DNA of 64,000 bases from Hyphomicrobiales bacterium (GTDB taxonomy: Bacteria; Pseudomonadota; Alphaproteobacteria; Rhizobiales; Rhizobiaceae), in NCBI GenBank assembly GCA_900468805.1, contig UEIF01000008.1, positions 120,797 through 184,796 on the forward strand, given 5' to 3'. The notes under the pieces were generated by a model. It saw nothing but the letters and a program-made list of their open reading frames with translations. It was not told where the DNA came from and ran no database searches. Shown here in pieces: positions 42,694 to 51,589 of the stretch. A program made the translations under genes and the position numbers. Numbering within the stretch: position 1 is the stretch's first letter; every line of letters starts with the position of its first letter.

Positions 42694-43296
42694 CAAGCAT
42701 TTCGGCCCGCGTGTAGACCCTCCGCTCAGAGGCGGACACGCTGGCGCTCTCTGTTGCCGGCCGGAAACGTGACCTTCGCCAGTCGGCAAGAATGAAAGCG
42801 AAGCGCGTTCGACTATCGCCGACGCTGGCCGTCCTTCGATCGCCTGCGGACTCCTTCTCGCGCGACTTTTAAGATCGTTGCTGCAAGCGCGGTGCTGCGG
42901 GAGCGACCGGCAGACACGAAAAGAGCCATTTCGGTGGGGCAGTTCCTGGAACATCGCAGGCGCTTGGACGTTCGATGCGTGGGCCGTGCGGCAACGACGC
43001 GCCCCGTCGCTGCTGCCCAGCAGGCGCCGTACGGTCCACTCTCAGTGGTTTCTCGAACTGGCACGCTCCGGCGGGCCGTTTTTTGCTTTTCCGCCAACGT
43101 TTGACACTCTGTCTAGGGACGATCTCGACCTCATGCCGTATTGGGGAACATCAGCACGAGGGACCAGGCAAGGCCTTCGACCGGAGGAACGCGTCGGCGA
43201 AGTTGGAAAGCTGGAAGAGCGACCGTTAGATCAAAATGTAATCGACCGGGTAACCGGATCTGAAAGCAGCGTTGGTAGAGAGGGTTTCCCTTCGAG
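42694..43296. other. 0.6-kb leader region before the GGDEF-EAL gene
   Basis: Apart from the EcfG-like motif at 42948 no gene is convincing. The frames on both strands have odd composition. It may be a long 5' leader or decayed DNA. Confidence 0.35.
42948..42972 (+). promoter_or_regulatory. Perfect EcfG/RpoE2-like motif upstream of the GGDEF-EAL gene
   Basis: GGAAC (42948-42952), a 16-nt spacer and CGTT (42969-42972). The GGDEF-EAL start is 324 nt downstream, so a long leader would be needed. Confidence 0.45.
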
Positions 43297-45120
43297 ATGT
43301 TGCATATGATCCTAGAGTTGCAGAATGCCATTCTTGAAATGATAGCTGTAGGGCAACCCCTCTCGGCCACGGCCGAGCAGCTTTGCCTGAGGGTCGAGGA
43401 GGCACTGCCGCGTATAACGGCTTCTGTCCTGACATTTGACGGGCGTTGCCTGCACACACTGGCGGCTCCGTCCCTCCCGCCCGAATATTCCGCCGCGATC
43501 GACAATCTTGAGGCAGGGCCGCTCGCCGGCTCCTGTGGTGCGGCCGCATATGAGGCAAAGCCAGTGGTCGTGACCGACATCGACAACGATCCACGGTGGA
43601 GCAAATTCAGATCTCTGGTTCATCCACTCGGTTTTAAGGCCTGCTGGTCGAGCCCGATTTGGAGCGGCGACCACGTTGTCGGGACGTTCGCCTTCTACTA
43701 CCGTGAACGCGGCGGCCCCACCGCGCTTGAACAAGAGGTTGTAGACGCTTGTGTTCACCTTTGTTCGATCGCCATCGATCGGGAAGAGCGGGTGCGTGAG
43801 CGAGAGCGTCTGACCTATACCGACGCGCTGACCGGCTTGTCCAACCGAGCCCGTTTCGATCAGGTTCTCAAAGAAGAACTTTCCACATCGGCTGGCGGTT
43901 TGGGCATCCTGCTGGCAGACATCGACAATCTGAAACTGGTGAACGACACGTTCGGGCATGCCGCCGGCGACGCATTGATCTGCGCGGTTTCGGACCGCAT
44001 CAACACTGTCGCGGGCACACAACGCACATTCAGGCTCGGTGGGGACGAATTTGCCGTCATCGTTTCCGATGTCGATAACCTCGACCTCAGACATATCGCC
44101 AGCGACATCCTTGCCGCTCTGTCATCCCCCTCCTTCTGCGATGGTCATGTCGTTATTCCTGTTGCAACCATCGGCGGCGCGGCGGCAGGGACGGGATCGA
44201 GGCCCGATCAGACTCAGCGGAATGCCGATGTGGCTCTTTATCATGCGAAGGAACACCATCGCGGCGATTATGTCGAGTTTAGTCCGGGTTTGCGCACGGC
44301 GCTGACACAACGGTTCCGGGCGGTGCGAGATGTAGGGGTCGCCCTGTCTGAGGATCGCATCGATGCGCACTACCAGCCTATCGTTCGTTTGGATACGCGC
44401 GAGTTGGTTGGCTTCGAAGCGTTGTGTCGGATGACGACTCCATCAGGTGATATCATCGCTGCCGCACACTTTCATGAAGCGACAAAGGACGCCGGTCTTG
44501 CGTCTGAGTTGACTGAGCGCATGTTGATACGGGTCGCAGCCGACATGCGCAATTGGATTGGGCGTGGCCTGCCGCTCCAGCATGTCGGGATAAACCTGTC
44601 CGCCGCCGATTTTCGGGGCGGCAATCTGCGGGAGAGGCTGTGCCGGGTCTTCGGCGAAGCCAGGGTGCCTCTCGCCCACGTGATCCTGGAGGTGACGGAA
44701 TCTGTCTATCTTGGCCAAAGGGACCAAGTGGTGGCCGACGAGATCAAGGCACTGCGAGCGGAAGGTTTGAAGGTTGCGCTCGACGATTTCGGAACGGGTT
44801 ACGCCTCCCTGACCCACCTTTTGACCGTGCCTGTCGACATCATCAAGATCGATAAATCCTTCATTCACCGGATGGTGCCGGGAGATGCGGGCGTGCCTAT
44901 CGTCCGAGGCCTGATGGGCGTTGCCTCCGACCTTGGTATCCGGGTGGTTTCGGAGGGTATCGAGACGGAGGCTCAGGCTGATCAGCTTCGCAGGCTTGGG
45001 TGCAAGCTCGGACAGGGGTACTTGTTTTGGAAAGCGATGGATCGCGAAAGAGCGGCCGATATGCTTGCCGCGCACGGACAGCGCGTGCCGGAGCGATCAG
45101 GCTCGGCGAAAGCTTCATGA
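43297..45120 (+). CDS. GAF-GGDEF-EAL cyclic di-GMP signalling protein
   Basis: A 607-residue protein: GAF domain (about 10-160), GGDEF domain with intact active site GGDEF (residues 248-252), and EAL domain with EAL at 374-376. The EAL metal/catalytic elements are EVTES, DDFGTGYASL, KIDKSF and EGIETEAQ. Both diguanylate cyclase and phosphodiesterase residues look complete, so it could be bifunctional and gated by a small-molecule GAF ligand. It has no membrane helix. An HD-GYP phosphodiesterase follows 93 nt downstream, forming a c-di-GMP module. Confidence 0.93.
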   Translation: MLHMILELQNAILEMIAVGQPLSATAEQLCLRVEEALPRITASVLTFDGRCLHTLAAPSLPPEYSAAIDNLEAGPLAGSCGAAAYEAKPVVVTDIDNDPRWSKFRSLVHPLGFKACWSSPIWSGDHVVGTFAFYYRERGGPTALEQEVVDACVHLCSIAIDREERVRERERLTYTDALTGLSNRARFDQVLKEELSTSAGGLGILLADIDNLKLVNDTFGHAAGDALICAVSDRINTVAGTQRTFRLGGDEFAVIVSDVDNLDLRHIASDILAALSSPSFCDGHVVIPVATIGGAAAGTGSRPDQTQRNADVALYHAKEHHRGDYVEFSPGLRTALTQRFRAVRDVGVALSEDRIDAHYQPIVRLDTRELVGFEALCRMTTPSGDIIAAAHFHEATKDAGLASELTERMLIRVAADMRNWIGRGLPLQHVGINLSAADFRGGNLRERLCRVFGEARVPLAHVILEVTESVYLGQRDQVVADEIKALRAEGLKVALDDFGTGYASLTHLLTVPVDIIKIDKSFIHRMVPGDAGVPIVRGLMGVASDLGIRVVSEGIETEAQADQLRRLGCKLGQGYLFWKAMDRERAADMLAAHGQRVPERSGSAKAS

Positions 45121-45213
45121 GCTTGCGACCCTGGATGGTACACACTGCGTGGCGCACCTGATAGGGCAGCCATTTTATCTCGGTGCCAATACTGTCATTT
45201 TGAAGGACTGGGG

Positions 45214-46179
45214 ATGCGTAGAAGAATTCAGGTCAATCAACTCAAGATTGGAATGTTCATCGAAGACGTCGAGGTTGGCGGAGCGGAAACCGCCTCTCCG
45301 TTCAGGCCTTTTCTGGTGTCCTCAGCCCACGACCTCCAAACGATCATGTCGCGACATGTCATGAGCGTCGTCATCGATATCGAGAAAGGTACCGACGTAG
45401 ACCGGTCTGCGCCACCGTCGATGGCTAAGGACCAGGCAAGTTTCAACGCCATGCTGCTGACCGTGTTTTCTGTGAAGCAGATCGATCGCGCGCGCCGCTC
45501 GATCGGGGAAATCGGTCCGCATCTCCAACAGGTGCTTGCCGATGCCCGCTTCCGTCAAAGTTTCGCAAACGATGCGGCAGGATCGGCGGTCGAACGGATC
45601 ATGGCGGCGACGTTCGAAAACGCCGGGGCGGTTATCGCCGTTGCCAAGCTGAAGGAAAAGGACGAGGTGACGTTCCTCCATTCGCTGGCGGTGAGTGCCC
45701 TCATGGTCACGTTCGGGCGCAACCTTGGTCATGGCGAAGAAGAGGTCCGGCTGCTCGGCCTCGGTGGAATCGTGCATGATCTCGGCAAGGTCGCTCTTCC
45801 CGAAAAAATTCTCACGAAATCGGGCAAGTTGACCAGCGAAGAAATGGCGCTCGTTCGCGAACATCCGCAACGCGGCTACGAGATGGTGTCAAAAGTCGGC
45901 CAAGTGCCGCCGCCCGTGCTCGACATCTGCCGCTATCATCATGAGAGATATGACGGTTCAGGTTACCCCGGCCGGCTTTCTGGGACGAAGATCCCATATG
46001 TCGCCCGGCTTGCTGCCATCTGTGACGTCTACGAGGCTCTCACCACAATCAGGCCCTACAAACGGGCCTTCTCCCAGGCCGAGGCAATCAGCATGATGAT
46101 GACCTCTCCCGGCCACTTCGACAGTCAACTGCTCTCTGCATTTGTTTCGAAAATGGTGATCAGCGGAACGCTTCATTGA
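45214..46179 (+). CDS. HD-GYP domain c-di-GMP phosphodiesterase
   Basis: A 321-residue protein with an N-terminal DUF3391-like segment (RRRIQVNQLKIGMFIEDVEV) and an HD-GYP domain. The domain has HSLAVSALM, HDLGK (His188-Asp189), EHPQRGYEM, CRYHHERYDGSGYPGRL (GYP at 250-252) and RLAAICDVYEALTTIRPYK. All metal ligands appear present, so it should hydrolyse c-di-GMP to GMP. Start ATG 45214 behind AGGACTGGGG. It works against the cyclase activity of the upstream gene. Confidence 0.93.
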   Translation: MRRRIQVNQLKIGMFIEDVEVGGAETASPFRPFLVSSAHDLQTIMSRHVMSVVIDIEKGTDVDRSAPPSMAKDQASFNAMLLTVFSVKQIDRARRSIGEIGPHLQQVLADARFRQSFANDAAGSAVERIMAATFENAGAVIAVAKLKEKDEVTFLHSLAVSALMVTFGRNLGHGEEEVRLLGLGGIVHDLGKVALPEKILTKSGKLTSEEMALVREHPQRGYEMVSKVGQVPPPVLDICRYHHERYDGSGYPGRLSGTKIPYVARLAAICDVYEALTTIRPYKRAFSQAEAISMMMTSPGHFDSQLLSAFVSKMVISGTLH

Positions 46180-46314
46180 ATGGGCGCTGACCGATATGGT
46201 GGTGAACCGCGGGGAAGGGAGGGCCGCACAGCAAATACGCCAGCTGCCGCAGTTGATGAACGCGTTGGCCCGACGAACAGAGGCGTCGCATCCCCCGGGG
46301 CTCAAGGTAGAAAA

Positions 46315-46334
46315 GCCTCGCCCTGGGGCGAGGC
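46315..46334 (-). terminator. Hairpin with T-tract on the minus strand
   Basis: GCCTCGCCC and GGGCGAGGC (46315-46323 and 46326-46334) pair. Read on the minus strand the stem is followed by TTTT, a classic intrinsic terminator shape. No minus-strand gene is recognised to its right. On the plus strand it can still act as a stem-loop after the HD-GYP gene. Confidence 0.5.
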
Positions 46335-46402
46335 TGACCGTGATGAAATCTTGGGAGGCAGTATGATGATGGCGTACCGCGCGTTGGTTGCGTCAAGCTT
46401 GT

Positions 46403-46427
46403 GGAACCCATGCGCCGTTCGGCGGTT
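46403..46427 (+). promoter_or_regulatory. EcfG/RpoE2-like promoter for the entericidin-like gene
   Basis: GGAAC (46403-46407), a 16-nt spacer and GGTT (46424-46427), 31 nt before the ATG at 46459. Confidence 0.58.
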
Positions 46428-46458
46428 ATGCCCTTGTTCAACCAACCGGGGATTCCCA

Positions 46459-46614
46459 ATGAAAAGCACTTCTGTAATCACAGCCACCCTTTGCATGATG
46501 CTCATGCTGTCCGCCTGCGGCAACACGATCCGGGGCATGGGTCAAGACACCGCAAACACCGTGAATGCCACGCAGAATGCTGGCCATCGCGTTGGCAACG
46601 CGGCTGCTCGCTGA
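46459..46614 (+). CDS. Entericidin A/B family small lipoprotein
   Basis: A 51-residue protein with a signal peptide and lipobox LSAC (Cys20), then NTIRGMGQDTANTVNATQNAGHRVGNAAA, the amphipathic entericidin helix. After lipidation it would be an outer-membrane peptide with possible bacteriolytic effect. Entericidins of enteric bacteria are stationary-phase sigma-S genes, and the EcfG-like promoter is the alphaproteobacterial analogue. Confidence 0.85.
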   Translation: MKSTSVITATLCMMLMLSACGNTIRGMGQDTANTVNATQNAGHRVGNAAAR

Positions 46615-47340
46615 GCATCCATAGGGACTACCGCGTCGGCGCGACGGATGTGGTGGTGCCGAAAGAGAAGACCAAGCGGTGTGCGCGTCTAGGAAGCTGG
46701 AGGCGGTACTATCGCCCCAGCATCGGCATGTCGTTCTGGCCGAGACGAAAAGCGACGGTGGTCTCCCTGTGGCGCCGTTTTCCCCAGCTCTCTTTGGCCG
46801 GTGACGCCAAACGGATATTGGTGGTTTCTTGGCTCGGGTTTGCGCTTGGGAGCCACGCAGGTACCTGAGAATGACGACTAGACGCCACTGACGGCCCAAC
46901 CGCCAACTTCAAGCCATCCAGTGGCAAAACCACGCCCATTCATTCCCCGGCGGATGTCGGTTTGGTCTGTGGGACGGAGACTGTCCAGCTATCCGAAGAT
47001 CCGGAGGCCGGCTTCCGCTCCGCTGGTTCAACTTGATGAGTTGTCCTGAACGCGCCGGTTACTCACACATTCGACCAGTTGTCTCGTGCCTCCCAGCAGC
47101 TTCGCATAAAGGAGGCTGCCGTGACTGAGGAAGAATATTGCCGATTACGAGGTAAGCATTGAGGCCGGCGAGAGCGGGAGGAACAAGGGGTCAAAATGAC
47201 GCTCAAATTTTTTTGACGACCTCTTGAATTCGAAAATCGCCGAAACCAGATTTTTTTGGCCGGTCGCCAATAGGGGCCGGAAGAACCGGAGACGCTGGTT
47301 TCCGCGTCTCTATCCATCTCGCTTTACGAAGGATTTGGTC
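46615..47340. other. Intergenic region with a hairpin in the hsp20 leader
   Basis: No gene is supported. The last 120 nt form the hsp20 leader, which holds the inverted repeat at 47289-47310 (separate entry). Confidence 0.4.
47289..47310 (+). promoter_or_regulatory. Stem-loop in hsp20 leader, possible RNA thermometer element
   Basis: GAGACGC (47289-47295) and GCGTCTC (47304-47310) are exact complements with an 8-nt loop, 30 nt before the ATG. Rhizobial small heat-shock genes often carry ROSE thermometers, but the standard ROSE core that pairs with the ribosome site is not obvious here. Confidence 0.3.
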
Positions 47341-47814
47341 ATGAGAAACGAATTTGACTTCGCACCGCTCTATCGGTCCAGCATCGGTTTCGACCGTGTC
47401 TTCAACCTTCTCAACAATGCACAATCGCGCCTGCAGACCATCGATACGTGGCCGCCTTACGACATCGTCAAGACCGGCGAAGACGGCTACCGCATACAGA
47501 TGGCTGTCGCAGGCTTCGGCGATGGGGACCTCGACATCACGCAGGAGCGTAACGTGCTTGTGGTGAAGGGGCAGAAGGCCGACGAAAAAGGCGGCGAGTA
47601 CCTGCATCGTGGAATTGCCGGGCGCGCCTTTGAACGCCGTTTTGAGCTGGCCGATCACGTCAAGGTCGAAAATGCCTTGCTGATGAACGGCCTCTTGAGC
47701 ATCGAACTCAAGAGGGAAATTCCTGAGGCAATGAAGCCGCGGAAGATCGAAATCGGTCTTGGAAGCGCAGCCCAGGTCCCGCTGCAAATCGACGCTGAAA
47801 AGCAGGTCGCCTGA
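47341..47814 (+). CDS. Small heat-shock protein, Hsp20/IbpA family
   Basis: A 157-residue protein: MRNEFDFAPLYRSSIGFDRVFNLLNNAQ, then the alpha-crystallin domain WPPYDIVKTGEDGYRIQMAVAGFGDGDLDITQERNVLVVKG, then FERRFELADHVKVENALLMNGLLSIELKREIPEAMKPRKIEI. The C-terminal I-x-I-like motif IEIG is present. It is a holdase that prevents aggregation. AAGGA precedes the ATG. It is an intact paralogue of the frameshifted gene at 37759. Confidence 0.94.
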   Translation: MRNEFDFAPLYRSSIGFDRVFNLLNNAQSRLQTIDTWPPYDIVKTGEDGYRIQMAVAGFGDGDLDITQERNVLVVKGQKADEKGGEYLHRGIAGRAFERRFELADHVKVENALLMNGLLSIELKREIPEAMKPRKIEIGLGSAAQVPLQIDAEKQVA

Positions 47815-47819
47815 TCAAA

Positions 47820-47851
47820 GCGGGAGTGCCATCCCTGGATGGCACTCCCGC
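47820..47851 (+). terminator. Long perfect hairpin after hsp20
   Basis: Fifteen bases at 47820-47834 are the exact reverse complement of 47837-47851, with CT between them. It starts 5 nt after the hsp20 stop. No T-tract follows, so it may act as a 3' stabiliser or a rho-assisted terminator. Confidence 0.65.
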
Positions 47852-48085
47852 GGACACCGCGCTCGCTTGGGACAATGCTATGCCGCTCGGGCGGGTACGC
47901 TTCGGACTTGCCCCTGCTGAGGGAACTTTGCGAGCCGGCCTCCGTTCATCATCCGGAACGTCATCTTCACCGCCATACCGACGTTCCCGTCGCCCTTAAG
48001 CGCCTACCGTTGCCTGCTGCTTTGCTCGTCGCCCTGTCTGCTTGTGCTGTCGCTTGTACTGCGGGAGCCGACGCAACTGGGAATA
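47852..48085. other. Short convergent intergenic region
   Basis: Between hsp20 and the 3' end of the MscS gene. No gene is recognised. Confidence 0.3.
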
Positions 48086-48892
48086 TCATTTGATAGCGAT
48101 CTCTTTGGCCCTCAATCCGGCCTTCAGCCTGTCAATTATATCATGGCGTGTTTCAGTCCATTCCCCGGTTGCCGCCCAATATTCGATCTTCAACGTTGTC
48201 CTGTCTGCCGATAAGTCGTCAGAATAGACCCGGGGGTTTGGTTCGCGGCGAACGCGCTTGTCGGAGGCTACAATGTCGAGGAGCGTCTGTTTTGCAAGAT
48301 GGACATCGGCATCGTTGCCGACTGCGATGGAAAGCTCCTGGCGACGTTCCGGTTCGCGGCTATGATTAATGATCGGCGTATTCCATAACGTGGAATTTGG
48401 TGCGAGCAGGTAAAGCCCGTCTGCCGTCCGCAGTTCGGTCGCAAACAGGCCCACCTCGATGATTTTGCCCCTGATGCTGGAAGTCTCGATGTACTCACCC
48501 ACCCGAAAAGGGCGAAGGACGAGAAGCATGATGCCTGCCGCGATGTTCTGCAACGTTCCCTGAAGCGCGAGTCCGATTGCAAGCCCGGCGGCGCCGAGGG
48601 CGGCAACGATTGAAGCTGTCTGAACGCCGAACTGCCCGAGGACCATGACGAATACAAGGATCAGGAGACCGTAGTGCAGGACGTTTTCAAAGAATCGCGC
48701 GAGCGTCTCGTCAATTCCGTGAATCCGCGACAAGCCCTTATAAGCCCATCGGCTGACAAGGCCCGACAGGATCCATCCGCCAACAAGAAGCACGAGGGCG
48801 CCGGCGAGCGAGAGGCCATAGTGGATGGCCAACGCGCCGAGCTGCGCAAGCGCGGTTGGAGTGGCAGCGATCGATTCAGCGGTATTTTCCAT
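48086..48892 (-). CDS. Small-conductance mechanosensitive channel (MscS family)
   Basis: A 268-residue channel with three membrane helices. The pore helix has the Gly/Ala zip GLAIGLALQGTLQNIAAGIMLLVLRPFRVGEYI, the hallmark of MscS. The cytosolic cage domain follows (APNSTLWNTPIINHSREPERRQELSIAVGND). It releases solutes on hypo-osmotic shock. The start ATG 48892 is the first Met of the hydrophobic protein. It fits the osmotic-stress theme of neighbouring genes. Confidence 0.93.
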   Translation of the reverse strand: MENTAESIAATPTALAQLGALAIHYGLSLAGALVLLVGGWILSGLVSRWAYKGLSRIHGIDETLARFFENVLHYGLLILVFVMVLGQFGVQTASIVAALGAAGLAIGLALQGTLQNIAAGIMLLVLRPFRVGEYIETSSIRGKIIEVGLFATELRTADGLYLLAPNSTLWNTPIINHSREPERRQELSIAVGNDADVHLAKQTLLDIVASDKRVRREPNPRVYSDDLSADRTTLKIEYWAATGEWTETRHDIIDRLKAGLRAKEIAIK

Positions 48893-49158
48893 GATGGTTA
48901 TCCATTATTTCTTCGCTCTCGCTTCACAATCAACAAGGCTATCAGCGACGATGCTCCAGGTTCGGCGAGTTGGTGTGTCGACGCTGGCTGGGCGAGAGTT
49001 GTGAGAAAAACCCATCGCGACGGTGCGCATGAGCCTCTGGCGCGGACGGGAACTGCGCCCCGCATGAAACGGCGCCGCGGGCATGTTGTTCCGCGGAGGC
49101 GAGCATCATCGACATTGAAGGTCGACCGCGCGATGCCGCCGTAAGCCACTTGCCGTTC
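48893..49158. other. Short intergenic region
   Basis: Upstream of MscS. No EcfG or LexA motif and no gene are recognised. Confidence 0.3.
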
Positions 49159-49490
49159 CTACTCAGCCCACAGTGCGACAAACGGCAGGTCATCGCGGAC
49201 GTCTATCTTGATGGGGTCTTGGACCTCGAACCGTCGCCCGTCAGACATTCCGATAGTGCGGTGGGCAAGTCGTGGCGGGAGCCGGATACCGGATAGTCCG
49301 ATGCGATACGTAGGTTGGGGTGGGCCGTGGTTGAGCGCGTCGAAGACCTGCCGAGGGCAATGACAATCAGAGCGCCCTCGTTGTTCGAGCGCGCGAAGGC
49401 GACGAGGTTGTTGCGTCGGTCCGCCGCGATCTCGAGCGGTAAATAGTCTCCTGCGATCGCCACCGAAGCGTTCGCCGCGTGATGCAACAA
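49159..49490 (-). pseudogene. C-terminal remnant, probably maltooligosyltrehalose synthase (TreY)-like
   Basis: The fragment reads GDYLPLEIAADRRNNLVAFARSNNEGALIVIALGR, which follows the TreY C-terminal pattern (Y-x-PLEV-x-G-x-x-R-x-x-VVAFAR-x-x). Then a frame change is needed to continue with LSGIRLPPRLAHRTIGMSDGRRFEVQDPIKIDVRDDLPFVALWAE, ending at 49159-49161. The catalytic domain is absent. If correct, it is a relic of a trehalose gene related in function to the GH13 enzyme at 27558. The family call is tentative. Confidence 0.45.
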
Positions 49491-49515
49491 ACGCCCGAAA
49501 CTACACCACCCGATC

Positions 49516-49707
49516 TTAGCTCAAAGCATGTTCTATGCGATCCGCATGGTTCCTCGGCACCGTCCTATCGAGCCGCTCTGTCGCTGCAATCTCGCCGACT
49601 GTGAGGCCCGTCGCAATCGCGAGATCTTCAAGACTGTAACCTTTGGCAAGGCGAGCCGCACGGCGGCGTTCCGCTGGCGTCATATTCGACATCATGATTT
49701 GGTCCAT
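49516..49707 (-). CDS. Small XRE-type helix-turn-helix protein
   Basis: A 63-residue protein: MTPAERRRAARLAKGYSLEDLAIATGLTVGEIAATE, which fits a Cro/XRE helix-turn-helix (AxxxGLTxxEI). GGAG lies 6-7 nt before the ATG at 49707. There is only a short dimerisation tail (RLDRTVPRNHADRIEHAL). It may be a transcription regulator of its own neighbourhood, and it follows the 49710 gene on the same strand. Confidence 0.7.
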   Translation of the reverse strand: MDQIMMSNMTPAERRRAARLAKGYSLEDLAIATGLTVGEIAATERLDRTVPRNHADRIEHALS

Positions 49708-49709
49708 CT

Positions 49710-49940
49710 TTATCTCCAGTTTTTTGCCGGGTAAGGAATGGCGAGAGGCGCAACATGGTGCGTGCCACATCCAACCGTCACGTTGCGATCGGCGGCCAGT
49801 CGAAGGGCGCGCAACTTCTCGTTCTTCTCATTGCGCCGACGACGTTCTTCTTCGGTCGCCTCAGCCGCTACCCTGTGTGTATGCTCGAATGCCGCCGTGC
49901 GCTGTTGCACGGTCAGGGTCTTCCTGAGCCTGCTTACCAT
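49710..49940 (-). CDS. Hypothetical small basic protein
   Basis: A 76-residue protein: MVSRLRKTLTVQQRTAAFEHTHRVAAEATEEERRRRNEKNEKLRALRLAAD, a charged coiled-coil-like helix. The tail (RNVTVGCGTHHVAPLAIPYPAKNWR) is different in style and may be an extension past a lost stop. GAGG precedes ATG 49940. Its 3' end lies 2 nt before the start of the XRE gene, so they are one transcript. Function unknown. Confidence 0.55.
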   Translation of the reverse strand: MVSRLRKTLTVQQRTAAFEHTHRVAAEATEEERRRRNEKNEKLRALRLAADRNVTVGCGTHHVAPLAIPYPAKNWR

Positions 49941-50182
49941 GGCAATCATCCTCAAGGGTTTCCTTACATATGGTAGAATGGCGAACTGCTTCAACGTATT
50001 GAGAGATCCTGTCTGCTAGCGTACCCGCACATTGCTGGCGCTTTTTTGATGCGGCGCAGGTTGGGAAGGGCATCGTCAAAAACCGCAGGTTCAACGCGCA
50101 CAACTGACGCCCTTAAAGCGACGGGCAGCGCATGCGATGGCCTCGCACTTGAACGCCATGAGCGACGAAATCACTGACACGT
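49941..50182. other. Short intergenic region
   Basis: No gene is recognised between the minus-strand pair and the promoter at 50183. Confidence 0.3.
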
Positions 50183-50208
50183 GGAACAATCTGCCATGAC
50201 GCGGCGTA
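50183..50208 (+). promoter_or_regulatory. Imperfect EcfG/RpoE2-like promoter
   Basis: GGAAC (50183-50187), a 17-nt spacer and CGTA (50205-50208), one base from CGTT. It lies 55 nt before the ATG at 50264. Confidence 0.42.
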
Positions 50209-50263
50209 TAGGTCCGATCAAAAAGTGCGCCAATCACGGCACCGGCAAGGACGGAGCAACATC

Positions 50264-50674
50264 ATGCCAGCTAAGACAAATGGAACCGCCACTCTCATCT
50301 CGGACGGCGCAAAACTAGGCGAGCCTGTACCGCGGGCCGTTGTAGACACGAACTCGGCATCGGTTGGCATCCCACCGCAGCCGGAGGCCAATGCCAAGGA
50401 ACAGATAGGCGCCCTTTATAAGCAATTGGACGCCCTTCGCCAGCAGGTCTCGGACACCGCCAGCAAGATCAAAGGAGGGGTTCGTCAGGCGGGGCGACAA
50501 ACTGAAGCCGGCGTGAAGCTCTATCCCGTCTCCGGTCTCATGACTGTAGCCGCAATTGCCGGTGCGGTCGCTCTCGTCATTGCTGGTCTGCGGTCGGCCC
50601 CGCCACGGTCGCGTTACGGGCGCATGCTGGACGAAATTGGCACTCTCTACGGCAAGCTTCGCGATCGCAGCTAG
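50264..50674 (+). CDS. DUF883/ElaB-like membrane-anchored protein
   Basis: A 136-residue protein with a polar N-terminus and a heptad-rich helix (KEQIGALYKQLDALRQQVSDTASKIKGGVRQAGRQTEAGVKLYP). One membrane helix (VSGLMTVAAIAGAVALVIAGL, about 92-112) and a basic tail follow. The layout is that of the ElaB/YgaM/YqjD family, stationary-phase tail-anchored proteins that bind ribosomes at the membrane in E. coli. An EcfG-like motif upstream fits. Confidence 0.72.
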   Translation: MPAKTNGTATLISDGAKLGEPVPRAVVDTNSASVGIPPQPEANAKEQIGALYKQLDALRQQVSDTASKIKGGVRQAGRQTEAGVKLYPVSGLMTVAAIAGAVALVIAGLRSAPPRSRYGRMLDEIGTLYGKLRDRS

Positions 50675-50849
50675 TCAGATTTCGTTGTTGCCGAAGAGCC
50701 GGAGTCGGTGCCCTTTTTTAAAGAACGGGGGCGTGATGGTGCTCGAAGCCCATCGCATCATCGGTGAGGCCAGGCCGAGCGCTCGATCGAAACCGGCTCC
50801 GTCGATATGCCAACATCAGCCCCGGGGGCCTTGTGGTTGTCGCCCCCGG

Positions 50850-51092
50850 TCAAAGATCCTGCATCAGCTTGGTGACGTTTTCGCCCTCGAATGGTATGTC
50901 GCGACCGTGGGCACGGATTCGCAGCACGATCCTAAGGGGGACAGGGTCCAATCGTCTCAGGTAATCCACCGCATCCCGCATCGTCGCGAAGGTCTTTTCT
51001 TCGACGGAAAACCCATCTCGTAGAACTGTAACAGTGGTTTCGCTCTCGCCGTAAATGGCGAAGGTCTCTCTGGCGCTGAAGTTTTCGCTCAT
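50850..51092 (-). CDS. Hypothetical small protein
   Basis: An 80-residue protein: MSENFSARETFAIYGESETTVTVLRDGFSVEEKTFATMRDAVDYLRRLDPVPLRIVLRIRAHGRDIPFEGENVTKLMQDL, a small alpha/beta fold. The ATG at 51092 was chosen over 51116 because GGAG is at a workable distance and the extra residues are low quality. No known family is recognised. Confidence 0.65.
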   Translation of the reverse strand: MSENFSARETFAIYGESETTVTVLRDGFSVEEKTFATMRDAVDYLRRLDPVPLRIVLRIRAHGRDIPFEGENVTKLMQDL

Positions 51093-51589
51093 CTCATCTG
51101 CTCCACCTGGAGGCAAGCCAGCCAGAGCCGCATCGAAAACTGCGCCTGGACTGATGCTCCAATTCCCCGGGGGCGTCTCAGACCATCAATCGTCGGAACG
51201 AGGATATGGCCGCATACCAGCCGCTTTCATCCTTGCTTCACCGATATTGTGAGCCGGAACATCCGGATTAAGAAATTAGCGTCTGGACGATTTCGACTTT
51301 GCAATTCACGTTCTGCTTCGGCAGCATCGTGTCTGTCTTCGCATACGTGGTGCAGGCGATTTCGGGTTGTGGATTGCATAGACGTAATACCTCATAGAAA
51401 CCTCCGTTCCAAGAGTTCGCTGGCTCAGCCTTCCTTTGATGGATTGAGCCCGATCCCCCCGGCGCGGTCGGGTTGGGGCCCGACTTGCCTGAGGAGGCCA
51501 GCAGGGTAAGGGCGACTGTCGTTCGGCATGTTGTGCCCGCGAAGACGATTTGGAGATTTGAATAGAACTGAGGGCAAGGTGATTAAGTC
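51093..51589. other. Intergenic region and decayed coding DNA
   Basis: No intact gene. The right part borders the glucoamylase-like remnant. Short minus-strand frames here (for example 51306-51590) are extensions of that remnant after frameshift. Confidence 0.35.

Noticed and set aside
47219..47340. Full ROSE RNA thermometer before hsp20
   Set aside because: Only one clear hairpin is seen. The usual ROSE core that sequesters the ribosome site with a short U-rich/GC helix is not evident.
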